Source: a bacterium (GTDB lineage: Bacteria; Planctomycetota; SZUA-567). From it: a stretch of 34,322 nt of DNA. Position 1 is the first letter of the stretch. Each line of letters starts with the position of its first letter. Positions 17,239 through 25,044 of this stretch are shown here, piece by piece. A program made the translations under genes and the position numbers. The notes beneath the pieces were generated by a model. That model saw only the letters and a program-made list of their open reading frames with translations, did not search any database and was not told the DNA's origin. The stretch is from contig QKHZ01000057.1 in the NCBI GenBank assembly GCA_003249795.1, positions 1-34,322 of the forward strand, read 5' to 3'.

Positions 17239-19161
17239 ATGTGCGGGATCTTTGGTGCAGTCCAGCTTGACCGGAACACGGCACAACCGCTGAAACCCGC
17301 AGTGGAGAAAGGTGTGTCGCTTCTTGCACACCGAGGCCCGGACGCATCCGGTGTCGTCTGCCAGAATGAAGTCGCCTTCGGCCATGCGCGCCTGAGCATT
17401 ATCGATCTCGGCGGCGGTACGCAGCCCATGAAGAGCGCAGACGGATTGGGACTGCTGTCTTACAACGGAGAAGTCTACAACTTCGCAGAACTTCGCTCTG
17501 AGCTTGAAGCCAAAGGACAGACTTTTTCAACGCATTCAGACACGGAAGTGGTTCTGGCCGCATACCGGCAGTGGGGAGCAGACTGCGTCCGCAGATTACG
17601 CGGGATGTTTGCATTCGCGGTCGCAGACTTCAGGCGCAGAACGGTACTGCTTGCGCGCGACCATCTCGGCGTCAAACCGCTTTTCCATACGGCGCTTGAT
17701 TCGGCCTCGGCTAAAACGCTCTGGTTTTCCAGCGAGTTGGAACCGCTTTATCAGGCAGCCGGCCCGTTCTCGCTTGACCTGTCATCGGTTGACGACTGCC
17801 TGGAGTGGCAGTACATCGCTGCACCCAAAACGATCTACAACGAGGTTGGCCAGCTTCCTCCCGCCCACTGGATAGAGATCGATCTGGATACCGGCAAATC
17901 GGTTTGCCAGCGCTACTGGCATCCGGAATTTCATGAAGACAAAACACTGTCGGAAGAAGAATGGGGACTGGCGCTGGACAAGACACTCCGCGAATCGGTC
18001 AACCTGCAGCTGGTCAGTGACGTTCCCTTCGGCGCGTTTTTAAGCGGCGGGATCGACTCCAGTCTGGTTGTCGGCTACATGTCAGAAATCATGAGCACGC
18101 CTGTCAAAACATTCACCGCTGTCTTTGGCGAGCGTGAATTCTCGGAGGCCGACCACGCCCGCGCGGTTGCGGACATTTTCAAAACAGAACATTTTGAAGA
18201 ACAGATCAGCCCGGAGTGCCTCGACCTCCTGCCACTGCTGGTCAAGCACTATGGCCAACCGTATGCCGACTCATCTGCAATCCCGACCTACTACGTTTGC
18301 CACATGGCACACAAACACGTCAAAATGGCTCTCAGCGGCGATGGCGGGGACGAAAACTTTGCAGGATACCGCAGTTATGAACTTGCGTTGCGGGCGCTAA
18401 TGCCTGACTGGCGGGATGGCGACGGCATATACGGACGCGCACGGGCGATTGCCAGATACATGTACCGGAAATGGATGCACCACGGGCTTTCCATTCAGGA
18501 AGCGGCGCTGCGGATTCATAGCGGCAACTCGCGCCACTTTTCTGCACCGGGACGAAACCGGCTGTGGTTACCGTCCGGACAGAAGTTGCTGAGCGAGAAA
18601 CGGAAAACCGCTGCAATGGATGCACGGCGCGAATGGATGCACACGGACAACCAACCCATTGTCAGCAGCCTGCAGCGGCTGGATCTGTTGGGATACCTGC
18701 CCTACGACATCCTGACGAAAGTCGATATTGCGGCCATGGCCTGTTCGCTGGAAGTGCGCGTCCCGCTGCTGGACCATATCGTTGTCGAAACCGCCGCCCG
18801 AATGCCTGCATCATTAAAACTGAAGGCGCTGACCGACAACACCGGCCGCAAACGTTATGAGAAAAAATATATTCTGCGGGAACTGGCGCGCAGGAAGCTG
18901 CCGGTCGATCTGGTTGACAGACCGAAACAGGGATTCCGTTTGCCCCTGAAGGTCTGGTTTGCCAATGAACTCCGCAGCGAGATTCGCCAGCGTTTGTGCA
19001 GTTCTGAAATTATGGGCGGATTGTTCGACATCAGGGAGGTATCCCGCCTTGTCGACAACCACAGCCTCGAACATGACGCGTCGCCGAGGATCTGGAACCT
19101 GCTGTTTCTTGAGCAGTGGCTCAAAACGCATCCAGATGCGTTGGCGAAAACGATTCGATAA
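17239..19161 (+). CDS. asnB: Asparagine synthase (glutamine-hydrolysing)-type amidotransferase
   Basis: The 640-residue protein begins MCGIFG, so Cys2 becomes the N-terminal nucleophile of a class II glutamine amidotransferase. GPDASGVV and SYNGEVYNF follow. The synthetase domain holds the PP-loop S269GGIDSS275 and SGDGGDENFAGY. The basic reaction is aspartate + Gln + ATP to Asn. In polysaccharide loci related proteins are thought to amidate uronic acids or other glycan precursors, and the position between a GT4 and a flippase fits that role; this is inference. The length is normal for the long AsnB form. A purine-rich AGGAAAGG lies before the ATG. It cannot be excluded that it is simply the cell's asparagine synthetase. 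Confidence 0.93.
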   Translation: MCGIFGAVQLDRNTAQPLKPAVEKGVSLLAHRGPDASGVVCQNEVAFGHARLSIIDLGGGTQPMKSADGLGLLSYNGEVYNFAELRSELEAKGQTFSTHSDTEVVLAAYRQWGADCVRRLRGMFAFAVADFRRRTVLLARDHLGVKPLFHTALDSASAKTLWFSSELEPLYQAAGPFSLDLSSVDDCLEWQYIAAPKTIYNEVGQLPPAHWIEIDLDTGKSVCQRYWHPEFHEDKTLSEEEWGLALDKTLRESVNLQLVSDVPFGAFLSGGIDSSLVVGYMSEIMSTPVKTFTAVFGEREFSEADHARAVADIFKTEHFEEQISPECLDLLPLLVKHYGQPYADSSAIPTYYVCHMAHKHVKMALSGDGGDENFAGYRSYELALRALMPDWRDGDGIYGRARAIARYMYRKWMHHGLSIQEAALRIHSGNSRHFSAPGRNRLWLPSGQKLLSEKRKTAAMDARREWMHTDNQPIVSSLQRLDLLGYLPYDILTKVDIAAMACSLEVRVPLLDHIVVETAARMPASLKLKALTDNTGRKRYEKKYILRELARRKLPVDLVDRPKQGFRLPLKVWFANELRSEIRQRLCSSEIMGGLFDIREVSRLVDNHSLEHDASPRIWNLLFLEQWLKTHPDALAKTIR

Positions 19162-19215
19162 AATCAAGATCACTCATGACGCGATGTAATTGCGTCTAAT
19201 AACAGGAACCAATAC

Positions 19216-20796
19216 TTGAGTTCACTTAACCGGACCATCTTCAAGCAATCGGTCATTGTCAGCGTTCTCGGGCTGGTGGCGCAAGTCCTCGGATTTGCAT
19301 CGACAGTTCTGATTGCAAAACAATTCGGTGCCAGCTGGCAGACAGACTCGTGGTTTTTCTCATATGCGATTGCGATGGTCGTCGTCAATACCGTCGCGGG
19401 GATCGCCAAACTGGTCTTTGTCCCTATTTTTGTTGAAGAACGCGTTCAGGCTCCGGAGCGGGTGCAGGCAACAGTCGGCATGATCGTCACCTCGATGCTG
19501 GCGATCTCGGCAGTGTCACTGCCCTGCATCTGGTTTCTTGCAGACATGGGGCTCATGAATGTTGGCTCAACCGAAAAGATGCAGGACCTTGTCGTGCAGC
19601 TAGTCACGGAAATGCTCCCCTGCATTCCATTCGCCATCCTGAGTACGATTTTCATGATGATTTATCAGGCCTATCAGAAATTCGGCTGGGCGGAACTGGC
19701 AATGGCGCTGCGCCCGCTCATGGTCATTCTGACGCTGCTGTTCAAACCCGACTGGGGCATCCATTGTCTGGCCATCGGCAACAATATCGGCTATCTTTTC
19801 TCCACGATCGCAATGGCCATTATTCTCTATACAGGTACAGGCTTGAACGTCTGGCCAAAATGGGGGTTCTCTCCTGTTGTCAAGAAGATGGCGGTAATGG
19901 CGGCATTTCCACTGCTCTCGATTTTACCTTCCCAAATAGAACCGGTTGCGCTCCGTGCCATCTGTGCGAAAATGGCAGAAGGAAGTATCTCCGCACTCAA
20001 CTATGCCGACCGGCTCGCGGTCATCCCGATGCTGCTGATCGGCAAAGGCTTCATGGGGGTGATCCTCTCGCACTGGTCAAAATGTTCTGCAGAAAATGCG
20101 CTCGACGAAGTCGGCCGCAGCCTGAACAGGGCGCTGTCGATGCTCTTCACCATCGTCTGTCCAATCGTTGCAGGGCTGATTGTCACGCGCTCGCATCTGG
20201 TGCGCTTTGCGTTCCGCCGTGGTGAGTTTACCGAGCAGGACGTTGCCCTGACCATTGGCGTTTTCATGTTTCTCAGTATCAGCATCATCCCGGAATATCT
20301 AAAAATGCTGCTGACACGCGTGCTCGTGATCTGCCGCGACATGAAAACCATGTTTGTCCTCACAATGATCTATACCGTCACAGAACTCGGACTGGCGTTA
20401 GGGCTTGGGATTCACTGGCAGATGGGTGTATACGGCGTCGGTGCCGCAATTCTTTCAGCACGCGTAATCATGTTTGTCTTATGCCTGCTTGCACTCAAAC
20501 GCTACAATGTGCAGGTTCTCTGGCTCACGCACGCGATAAACAGCCTGAAAGTCATTATCGCATGCGGAATCATGAGTATTGGCGCAAAGCTAATCCAATG
20601 GCATGGGCACGAGCTGTTCCTGAGTGCAGCACGCGGGATTCGTGATCACGTAAACATCCGCTGGGTAACAGAAATGGCGATGATTCTGGAAATCGGATCA
20701 ATGGCTTTGGCCGGTGGAATCATCTACATCGGCTTGCTGATGCTGATGCGACATGCAGATGCAAAAAGCCTTCTGTCTTTTGTCCGACTAAAATAA
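19216..20796 (+). CDS. MurJ/MviN-type lipid-linked flippase
   Basis: The 526-residue polytopic membrane protein starts SSLNRTIFKQSVIVSVLGLVAQVLGFAST, the conserved first helix of the MOP superfamily MviN/MurJ group. It shows about 12-14 membrane segments and internal motifs such as LNYADRLAVIPMLLIGKGF. MurJ flips lipid II, and close relatives in polysaccharide loci flip undecaprenyl-linked glycan units. The start is TTG with AGGA eight bases upstream, and the first residues fit the family. It lies 54 bp after the amidotransferase gene, probably in the same operon. Because the neighbours are a glycosyltransferase and an amidotransferase, a glycan-precursor flippase is as likely as the essential MurJ; a second copy elsewhere in the genome would decide. 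Confidence 0.9.
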   Translation: MSSLNRTIFKQSVIVSVLGLVAQVLGFASTVLIAKQFGASWQTDSWFFSYAIAMVVVNTVAGIAKLVFVPIFVEERVQAPERVQATVGMIVTSMLAISAVSLPCIWFLADMGLMNVGSTEKMQDLVVQLVTEMLPCIPFAILSTIFMMIYQAYQKFGWAELAMALRPLMVILTLLFKPDWGIHCLAIGNNIGYLFSTIAMAIILYTGTGLNVWPKWGFSPVVKKMAVMAAFPLLSILPSQIEPVALRAICAKMAEGSISALNYADRLAVIPMLLIGKGFMGVILSHWSKCSAENALDEVGRSLNRALSMLFTIVCPIVAGLIVTRSHLVRFAFRRGEFTEQDVALTIGVFMFLSISIIPEYLKMLLTRVLVICRDMKTMFVLTMIYTVTELGLALGLGIHWQMGVYGVGAAILSARVIMFVLCLLALKRYNVQVLWLTHAINSLKVIIACGIMSIGAKLIQWHGHELFLSAARGIRDHVNIRWVTEMAMILEIGSMALAGGIIYIGLLMLMRHADAKSLLSFVRLK

Positions 20797-20832
20797 CACA
20801 AGAATCCCGAAGTTCACTAATTCGCGAATAAC

Positions 20833-21747
20833 ATGAATTGTGCAAATTCGGCTTATCCACAAATAAGTATTGATGAGAAACCGCGCCAACAGATTGGAAT
20901 CCGCATGGACAACTGGATTGAAAAGGATATCTTCCCCGGCGTAATGCTGCCGCCATTTTACTACGCGTGTTTCACACGCTTTCACGGATTCTCAGAAGAC
21001 CGCACGTACACAGTTCACGCCAGCTTCCAAATTATCCTTGGGCTCAAAGGGACGCTGCACTTTGAACTGGAAGACAAAACAATCATCCACCACACCGCAG
21101 GACATATTTTCGTTCTCAGCCCCGGAATCCGCCATCGGTGGTTTACCGACCCAGACGGCTTCTGCGAAAATTTCATGTTCTTCTGTAACGGCTTTAACGA
21201 TGACGAATCCGGTCTGGGACAAATCATGAACCTGACGCAAACCAATCTCATCTGGAACTTCCCTCTCGCAAAATCGATCAGTTCTACATATATTCAACGG
21301 TTCCGCGAGATTATCGGCGGAAACGGCAGCTGCCACCCCAACCTCATGCATGGACTATTGTACGCATTTACGGCCGAGGTCTGCTCGCTTGCCTGCCAGA
21401 AAAAAATATATCTTCCTCACCAGGACCAACACCCCGCGCTGCGGCTTGCACTACAGTATATCCAACGAAACTACCGACAACCGATCACACTCACAGAGCT
21501 TGCACTTGAATGCAATCTCGGTACAAGCCGTCTGTCGGAGCTGTTCCGCGGCGCATTTGGCCTGTCTCCGCTGCAATATATTTCATGGCTGAAGACCCAG
21601 AAAGCCAAGCAGCTTCTGGAGCACTCCGATATGAATGTCAGCGAAGTCGCTGAATATCTCGGTTTTGAATCCATCCATTATTTCAGCCGCTTTTATAAAA
21701 AACAAACCGGTGTCTGCCCGACACAGACGCCACCGGCAGAGCCATAA
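20833..21747 (+). CDS. AraC-family transcriptional regulator with cupin-type sensor
   Basis: The 304-residue protein has an N-terminal cupin-like ligand domain (about 30-170: VHASFQIILGLKGTLHFELEDKTIIHHTAGHIFVLSPG). The C-terminal AraC DNA-binding domain has two HTH motifs (about 200-300: ITLTELALECNLGTSRLSELFRGAFG, then NVSEVAEYLGFESIHYFSRFYKKQTG). It probably binds a sugar or sugar acid and activates the dehydratase-SDR pair just downstream. The start at 20833 has no ribosome-binding site. The ATG at 20905 (MDNWIEKD) has GGAA five bases upstream and may be the true start, leaving a leader that includes the 12-bp repeat at 20837. Either choice keeps both domains. Confidence 0.92.
   Translation: MNCANSAYPQISIDEKPRQQIGIRMDNWIEKDIFPGVMLPPFYYACFTRFHGFSEDRTYTVHASFQIILGLKGTLHFELEDKTIIHHTAGHIFVLSPGIRHRWFTDPDGFCENFMFFCNGFNDDESGLGQIMNLTQTNLIWNFPLAKSISSTYIQRFREIIGGNGSCHPNLMHGLLYAFTAEVCSLACQKKIYLPHQDQHPALRLALQYIQRNYRQPITLTELALECNLGTSRLSELFRGAFGLSPLQYISWLKTQKAKQLLEHSDMNVSEVAEYLGFESIHYFSRFYKKQTGVCPTQTPPAEP
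20837..20848 (+). repeat. 12-bp direct repeat, copy 1 (candidate AraC site)
   Basis: ATTGTGCAAATT occurs here, at the 5' end of the araC-type gene, and again exactly at 21759-21770 before the dehydratase gene. If translation begins at 20905 this copy lies in the leader or promoter region, as expected for autoregulation. Confidence 0.5.
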
Positions 21748-21758
21748 TAAACCGTAAG

Positions 21759-21770
21759 ATTGTGCAAATT
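21759..21770 (+). repeat. 12-bp direct repeat, copy 2 (candidate AraC site)
   Basis: This is the second exact copy of ATTGTGCAAATT, between the araC stop and the dehydratase ATG (84 bp before it). A looser version (TTGCTCCAAAG, from 21780) follows about two helical turns downstream, a spacing AraC-type activators often use. A -10-like TACAGT lies at 21811-21816 without a good -35, as expected for an activator-dependent promoter. Confidence 0.5.
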
Positions 21771-21853
21771 TAAACTCATTTGCTCCAAAGACAATCCCCC
21801 ATCCCTGCAGTACAGTGTTCATATGATCTGACACCGATACAGCAGGAGACATC

Positions 21854-23017
21854 ATGAAGATCACAAAAATTGAACCGGTTATTGTCGGCGCCCCCACCCC
21901 CGGTTGCGGGCTGTTATCCAACCGCAACTACATCTTTATCAAAGTCCACACCGACGACGGGATCACCGGCCTCGGCGAAGCGACTCTGGAAGGATACGAC
22001 CAGACCATCAAAGGAATTCTCAAGGATCTTGAAAGCCTGCTCATCGGTGAAGACCCGACCCGGATCGAGTATCTTACCCAGGTCATGATCCGCCAGAAAT
22101 TCTGGAAAGGCGGAATCCTCAAAGGCTCAGCGGTCGCAGGCATCGAACTCGCCTTGTGGGACATCCTCGGCAAATCAGTAGGGCTTCCTGTATATAAACT
22201 GATCGGAGGGGCGTGCCGTGACAAGATCCGCGTCTATGCAAACGGCTGGAGCGGAGGCGCAACCGACCCGGCTGAAATCAAAGATAAAGCCTATGTCGCT
22301 AAAGATGCCGGTTACCGCGCGTTCAAGTTCAGCCTCGCCGAAGCAGGCTGGCCACTGAATGACCGCGCACTAATCCGGAAAATTGTCAAAGCCGCTGAAG
22401 TAATCCGTGAAGCCATCGGCATGGACGTGCCGCTGATGTTTGACGGCCACGGCCGCTATGACGCCGACCTTGCCATCAAGATCGGTAAAGCCCTAACCGA
22501 TGTCGATCTTTATTTCTTTGAAGAACCGGTGCAACCCGAAGACGTCGCCGCGATGAAAAAAGTCGCCGATGCGGTTCCGATGCCGCTGGCCGGTGGAGAA
22601 CGCTTGGGGCTGAAGACAGACTTCCGCGCGTTTCTTGACCAGAAAGCTCTCGCGATTTTACAACCTGATCTTGCGCACTGCCACGGATTCGGCGAGGGAC
22701 TCAAGGTCGCCCACCTTGCAGAAGCGTACTCGGCGTGGGTCGCGCCGCACTGTCCGATGAGCCCGGTCATCACGGCGATTTCCATGCACCTCGACGCAGT
22801 CGCGCCGAACTTCCTGATTCAGGAGCGGCTCTTTCTGAACGACTGGCGTAATGAAGTCATCACCGAGCCGCTTGTTGTCAAAGACGGGTTTCTGGAGCTG
22901 AACGACAAACCTGGCTGGGGGATCGAGCTTGACGACGAATTGTGCGCCGCACATCCGGAGATTCCGATTGCCATGCCGCGCCTGTTCCGCCCCGACGGAT
23001 CGGTCTGCGACTGGTGA
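21854..23017 (+). CDS. Enolase-superfamily acid-sugar dehydratase (galactonate/mannonate dehydratase type)
   Basis: The 387-residue product has the two-domain plan of mandelate racemase/muconate-lactonizing relatives. Metal ligands are E223/E224 (FFEEPVQPE) and E249 (GGERLG). D197-G-H199 (FDGHGR), H299 (APHCPMSP) and E324 (NFLIQERL) match the residue set of the D-galactonate/mannonate/gluconate dehydratase subgroup rather than the KxK set of mandelate racemase. The expected reaction is dehydration of an aldonic acid to a 2-keto-3-deoxy acid in the cytoplasm. The operon has an AraC regulator in front and an SDR behind. The nearby fucosidases make L-fuconate a conceivable substrate, but the residue set argues against classical FucD. 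The ATG is preceded by CAGGAG. Confidence 0.88.
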   Translation: MKITKIEPVIVGAPTPGCGLLSNRNYIFIKVHTDDGITGLGEATLEGYDQTIKGILKDLESLLIGEDPTRIEYLTQVMIRQKFWKGGILKGSAVAGIELALWDILGKSVGLPVYKLIGGACRDKIRVYANGWSGGATDPAEIKDKAYVAKDAGYRAFKFSLAEAGWPLNDRALIRKIVKAAEVIREAIGMDVPLMFDGHGRYDADLAIKIGKALTDVDLYFFEEPVQPEDVAAMKKVADAVPMPLAGGERLGLKTDFRAFLDQKALAILQPDLAHCHGFGEGLKVAHLAEAYSAWVAPHCPMSPVITAISMHLDAVAPNFLIQERLFLNDWRNEVITEPLVVKDGFLELNDKPGWGIELDDELCAAHPEIPIAMPRLFRPDGSVCDW

Positions 23018-23064
23018 AATATCATTAACCCGACATCATCCCCAACCACCCAAAGGATCAGAAC

Positions 23065-23829
23065 ATGAGCGCCATAGAAACGTTCAACGGAAAAAATGCA
23101 CTCATTACCGGCGCGTCGCAAGGACTGGGCGAAGCCATCGCAAAAAGTTTTGCCGAAGCAGGCGCGTTCGTTTTTGTCAACTGCGCGCACGGCGTCGACA
23201 ACGCAAAGCGGGTCGTCACTGAAATCGAATCGGCTGGCGGCCGCGCGGAAGTATTCCAGTGCAATATCGCTGACGAAGCAGAAGTCAACGCAAAGTTTTC
23301 GGCCTTGATCAGCCGCTGCGGAAGCATTGACATTCTGGTCAATAACGCGCGGCTTGATCCGTATAAGCGAACAGAGAAAGATACAGACGGCGAGTGGTTT
23401 GACAAAACGCTGGCGATCAACCTGAAGGGGGCGTATCTGCCGATCCTTGCAGTTCTTGATGCAATGAAGAAAAAACGGTGGGGCAGGATTATCAATGTCT
23501 CATCGGTGTGGGCCTATTGGGCTGCAACTCCAAAGATGATCCCGTACAGCGTTTCCAAAGCTGGCATGCACGCTCTTACGCGCGCCTTTGCAAGAGAAGG
23601 CGCACCGTTCAACATCAGCGTCAACACCGTCGCCCCCGGCCTGATCATGACGGAAAACATCAGTAACCGCCTGACAGCCGAACAGCTCAAAGCCGAGACC
23701 GCAACCGTCCCTCTCGGCCGCGGAGCAACACCGGAAGAGATCGCACAGATCATTCTGGACACGGCCCGCAGCGGATTCATCACAGGCGAAACGATCAACG
23801 CAAACGGCGGCGCGTACATGGGGCTTTAA
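23065..23829 (+). CDS. Short-chain dehydrogenase/reductase (SDR)
   Basis: The 254-residue classical SDR has the cofactor motif TGASQGLG (15-22), NNAR at 93-96 where NNAG is usual, a catalytic serine in NVSS (146/147), and Y161-x3-K165. It probably oxidises or reduces a sugar or sugar acid using NAD(P). It sits 47 bp downstream of the dehydratase with AAAGGA seven bases before the ATG, so the two are likely one operon and one pathway. The NNAR change affects a residue that normally helps stabilise the central sheet, but the catalytic triad is intact and activity is expected. Substrate assignment is not possible from sequence. Confidence 0.92.
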   Translation: MSAIETFNGKNALITGASQGLGEAIAKSFAEAGAFVFVNCAHGVDNAKRVVTEIESAGGRAEVFQCNIADEAEVNAKFSALISRCGSIDILVNNARLDPYKRTEKDTDGEWFDKTLAINLKGAYLPILAVLDAMKKKRWGRIINVSSVWAYWAATPKMIPYSVSKAGMHALTRAFAREGAPFNISVNTVAPGLIMTENISNRLTAEQLKAETATVPLGRGATPEEIAQIILDTARSGFITGETINANGGAYMGL

Positions 23830-23861
23830 AAGCCCGAAACGCTTGGATCAGACACCCAACC

Positions 23862-23892
23862 GGCCGGATAATCCAAACCGGGTTATTCGGCC
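23862..23892. terminator. Candidate bidirectional hairpin between convergent genes
   Basis: A 10-bp stem (GGCCGGATAA with TTATTCGGCC, one G-U pair) has an 11-nt loop and overlaps the stop codon of the minus-strand gene. There is no U-tract in either direction, so termination would need another factor. A second short hairpin, GGGCT-TTAAA-AGCCC at 23821-23835, overlaps the SDR stop. Confidence 0.3.
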
Positions 23893-24806
23893 TTGAATTC
23901 ATCCACTGCCTTTTGCGCCATCTGCCGCAAGAAGAGCGCGTCGGAATCGCTGACCATTTCCGGAACGAATGTCACCTCACTTGTCGGCGCCCCGAACAGG
24001 AACGCAAACCATACGCATGCCTGAAGATATTGCCCGCGCTGGTTCAAATGGATCGTATCGCGGCCGAGTTTCATTTCGCCGGTTTCTTTATCTTTTCTCC
24101 AATGAAGCTGGCCGACAACATCGCCTGCCTGCAGCGGCATATCCGGCCATTTCAATGATGTCATCAGGCTTTCGTCATACGGGGTAAATTTGTCTGCCGC
24201 GTACTGACGAGTCAGTTGAACCGCATAGCCGGTCGGAATCACGCGCAGGTTATTCTCGCTCGCCAGCGACGTATAGGCTTTTGTCAGGTTCTCATACATG
24301 CCACTCTGCCCGATAGTAAAACTGCCAGACGGAACTGCCGCGCCCATCTCAACCGCGCGCTGAATATATCCTTCATCATATTTCCATTCATTTCCGGGGC
24401 GGATGCGGGGATCGTCTTCACGATACGCCCACGTCTGCTGAACACATACCTCGGCATCCGGCGCATGCGTGTGGACATAGTTAATAATGTTATTGGCAAA
24501 CGGCTGAAATGTTTCATACCGCCAGCTGCAATGGCTTGCCTGCTGAACCGTCACAACATCCCATTTCTCACGGGCGAGAATTTCGCGCATTTTGTAGCGA
24601 CGATCCTGATAGAGGCTGTAGACGCCATCGCGTTCTTCATTCTCAATATAACTCCAATGCCGGTGCAACTCGCAACCGCCATGATTTGCCCGTTCAAAGT
24701 GAAGCTGACAACCCGCGGACTCAACAACCTGTTGAAAAAATGCGGCCAGACTATCAGTAAAACTGTTGCCAATCGTAAGGATCTTCAGGCTTTCACGTTT
24801 GCTCAT
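23883..24806 (-). CDS. SGNH/DUF4886-like hydrolase
   Basis: The 307-residue protein begins MSKRESLKILTIGNSFTDS; S15 in GNSF stands for the GDS serine of the SGNH fold. Near the C-terminus DTIHLNQRG supplies the D250/H253 pair, and VVTVQQASH gives the central block. There is no signal peptide, so it should be cytoplasmic. DUF4886-like SGNH proteins are frequent in polysaccharide-utilising bacteria but are not biochemically well described; esterase or deacetylase activity on a sugar is the natural guess. It has its own promoter at 24890-24918 and follows the terminator at 24960, so it is separate from the upstream fucosidase operon. GGGAA lies about six bases before the ATG. Confidence 0.85.
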   Translation of the reverse strand: MSKRESLKILTIGNSFTDSLAAFFQQVVESAGCQLHFERANHGGCELHRHWSYIENEERDGVYSLYQDRRYKMREILAREKWDVVTVQQASHCSWRYETFQPFANNIINYVHTHAPDAEVCVQQTWAYREDDPRIRPGNEWKYDEGYIQRAVEMGAAVPSGSFTIGQSGMYENLTKAYTSLASENNLRVIPTGYAVQLTRQYAADKFTPYDESLMTSLKWPDMPLQAGDVVGQLHWRKDKETGEMKLGRDTIHLNQRGQYLQACVWFAFLFGAPTSEVTFVPEMVSDSDALFLRQMAQKAVDEFKAE

Positions 24807-24889
24807 CTTGCATTCCCATCATTTAAACGCATCGCGATCTCCACATAAATACAGTACACAATCGAATATAACAACATATTACTCAATTC

Positions 24890-24918
24890 ATTATAAAAGT
24901 CAAATTGGTTGCGTTCAA
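24890..24918 (-). promoter_or_regulatory. Sigma-70 promoter for the SGNH/DUF4886-like gene (minus strand)
   Basis: On the minus strand TTGAAC (24918-24913), a 17-bp spacer and TATAAT (24895-24890, exact consensus). It is the only promoter candidate between the terminator and this gene, and leaves a leader of about 75 nt. Confidence 0.65.
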
Positions 24919-24946
24919 TTCCCCTGCCGGATGATACTGTTCAGCA

Positions 24947-24960
24947 TATCATCGATGATA
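24947..24960. promoter_or_regulatory. 14-bp perfect palindrome, candidate operator
   Basis: TATCATCGATGATA is self-complementary and lies 29 bp upstream of the -35 element of the minus-strand promoter, next to the T-tract of the upstream terminator. It could bind a dimeric regulator, for example the GntR/LacI-type protein encoded at 32902. Confidence 0.35.
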
Positions 24961-24991
24961 AAAAAAACTGGCTATACCGAAATATCGCCAG
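24960..24991 (-). terminator. Intrinsic terminator of the glycan-degradation operon
   Basis: On the minus strand CTGGC pairs with GCCAG around an inner AT-rich stem, and the hairpin is followed directly by eight T residues. It lies 54 bp beyond the stop of the 691-residue fucosidase gene. Confidence 0.75.
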
Positions 24992-25044
24992 AGACGCGCA
25001 TCAAAAATGCGGTATCGAATTCAGATGTAGAAATTGCCGAACGG

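Noticed and set aside
21854-23017. Classical L-fuconate dehydratase (FucD)
   Set aside because: The protein is shorter than FucD and has DxH at 197-199 rather than the KxK base pair of that group.
24216-24848. 210-residue plus-strand frame over the DUF4886-like gene
   Set aside because: It is antisense to a protein with intact SGNH motifs and has no domain of its own.
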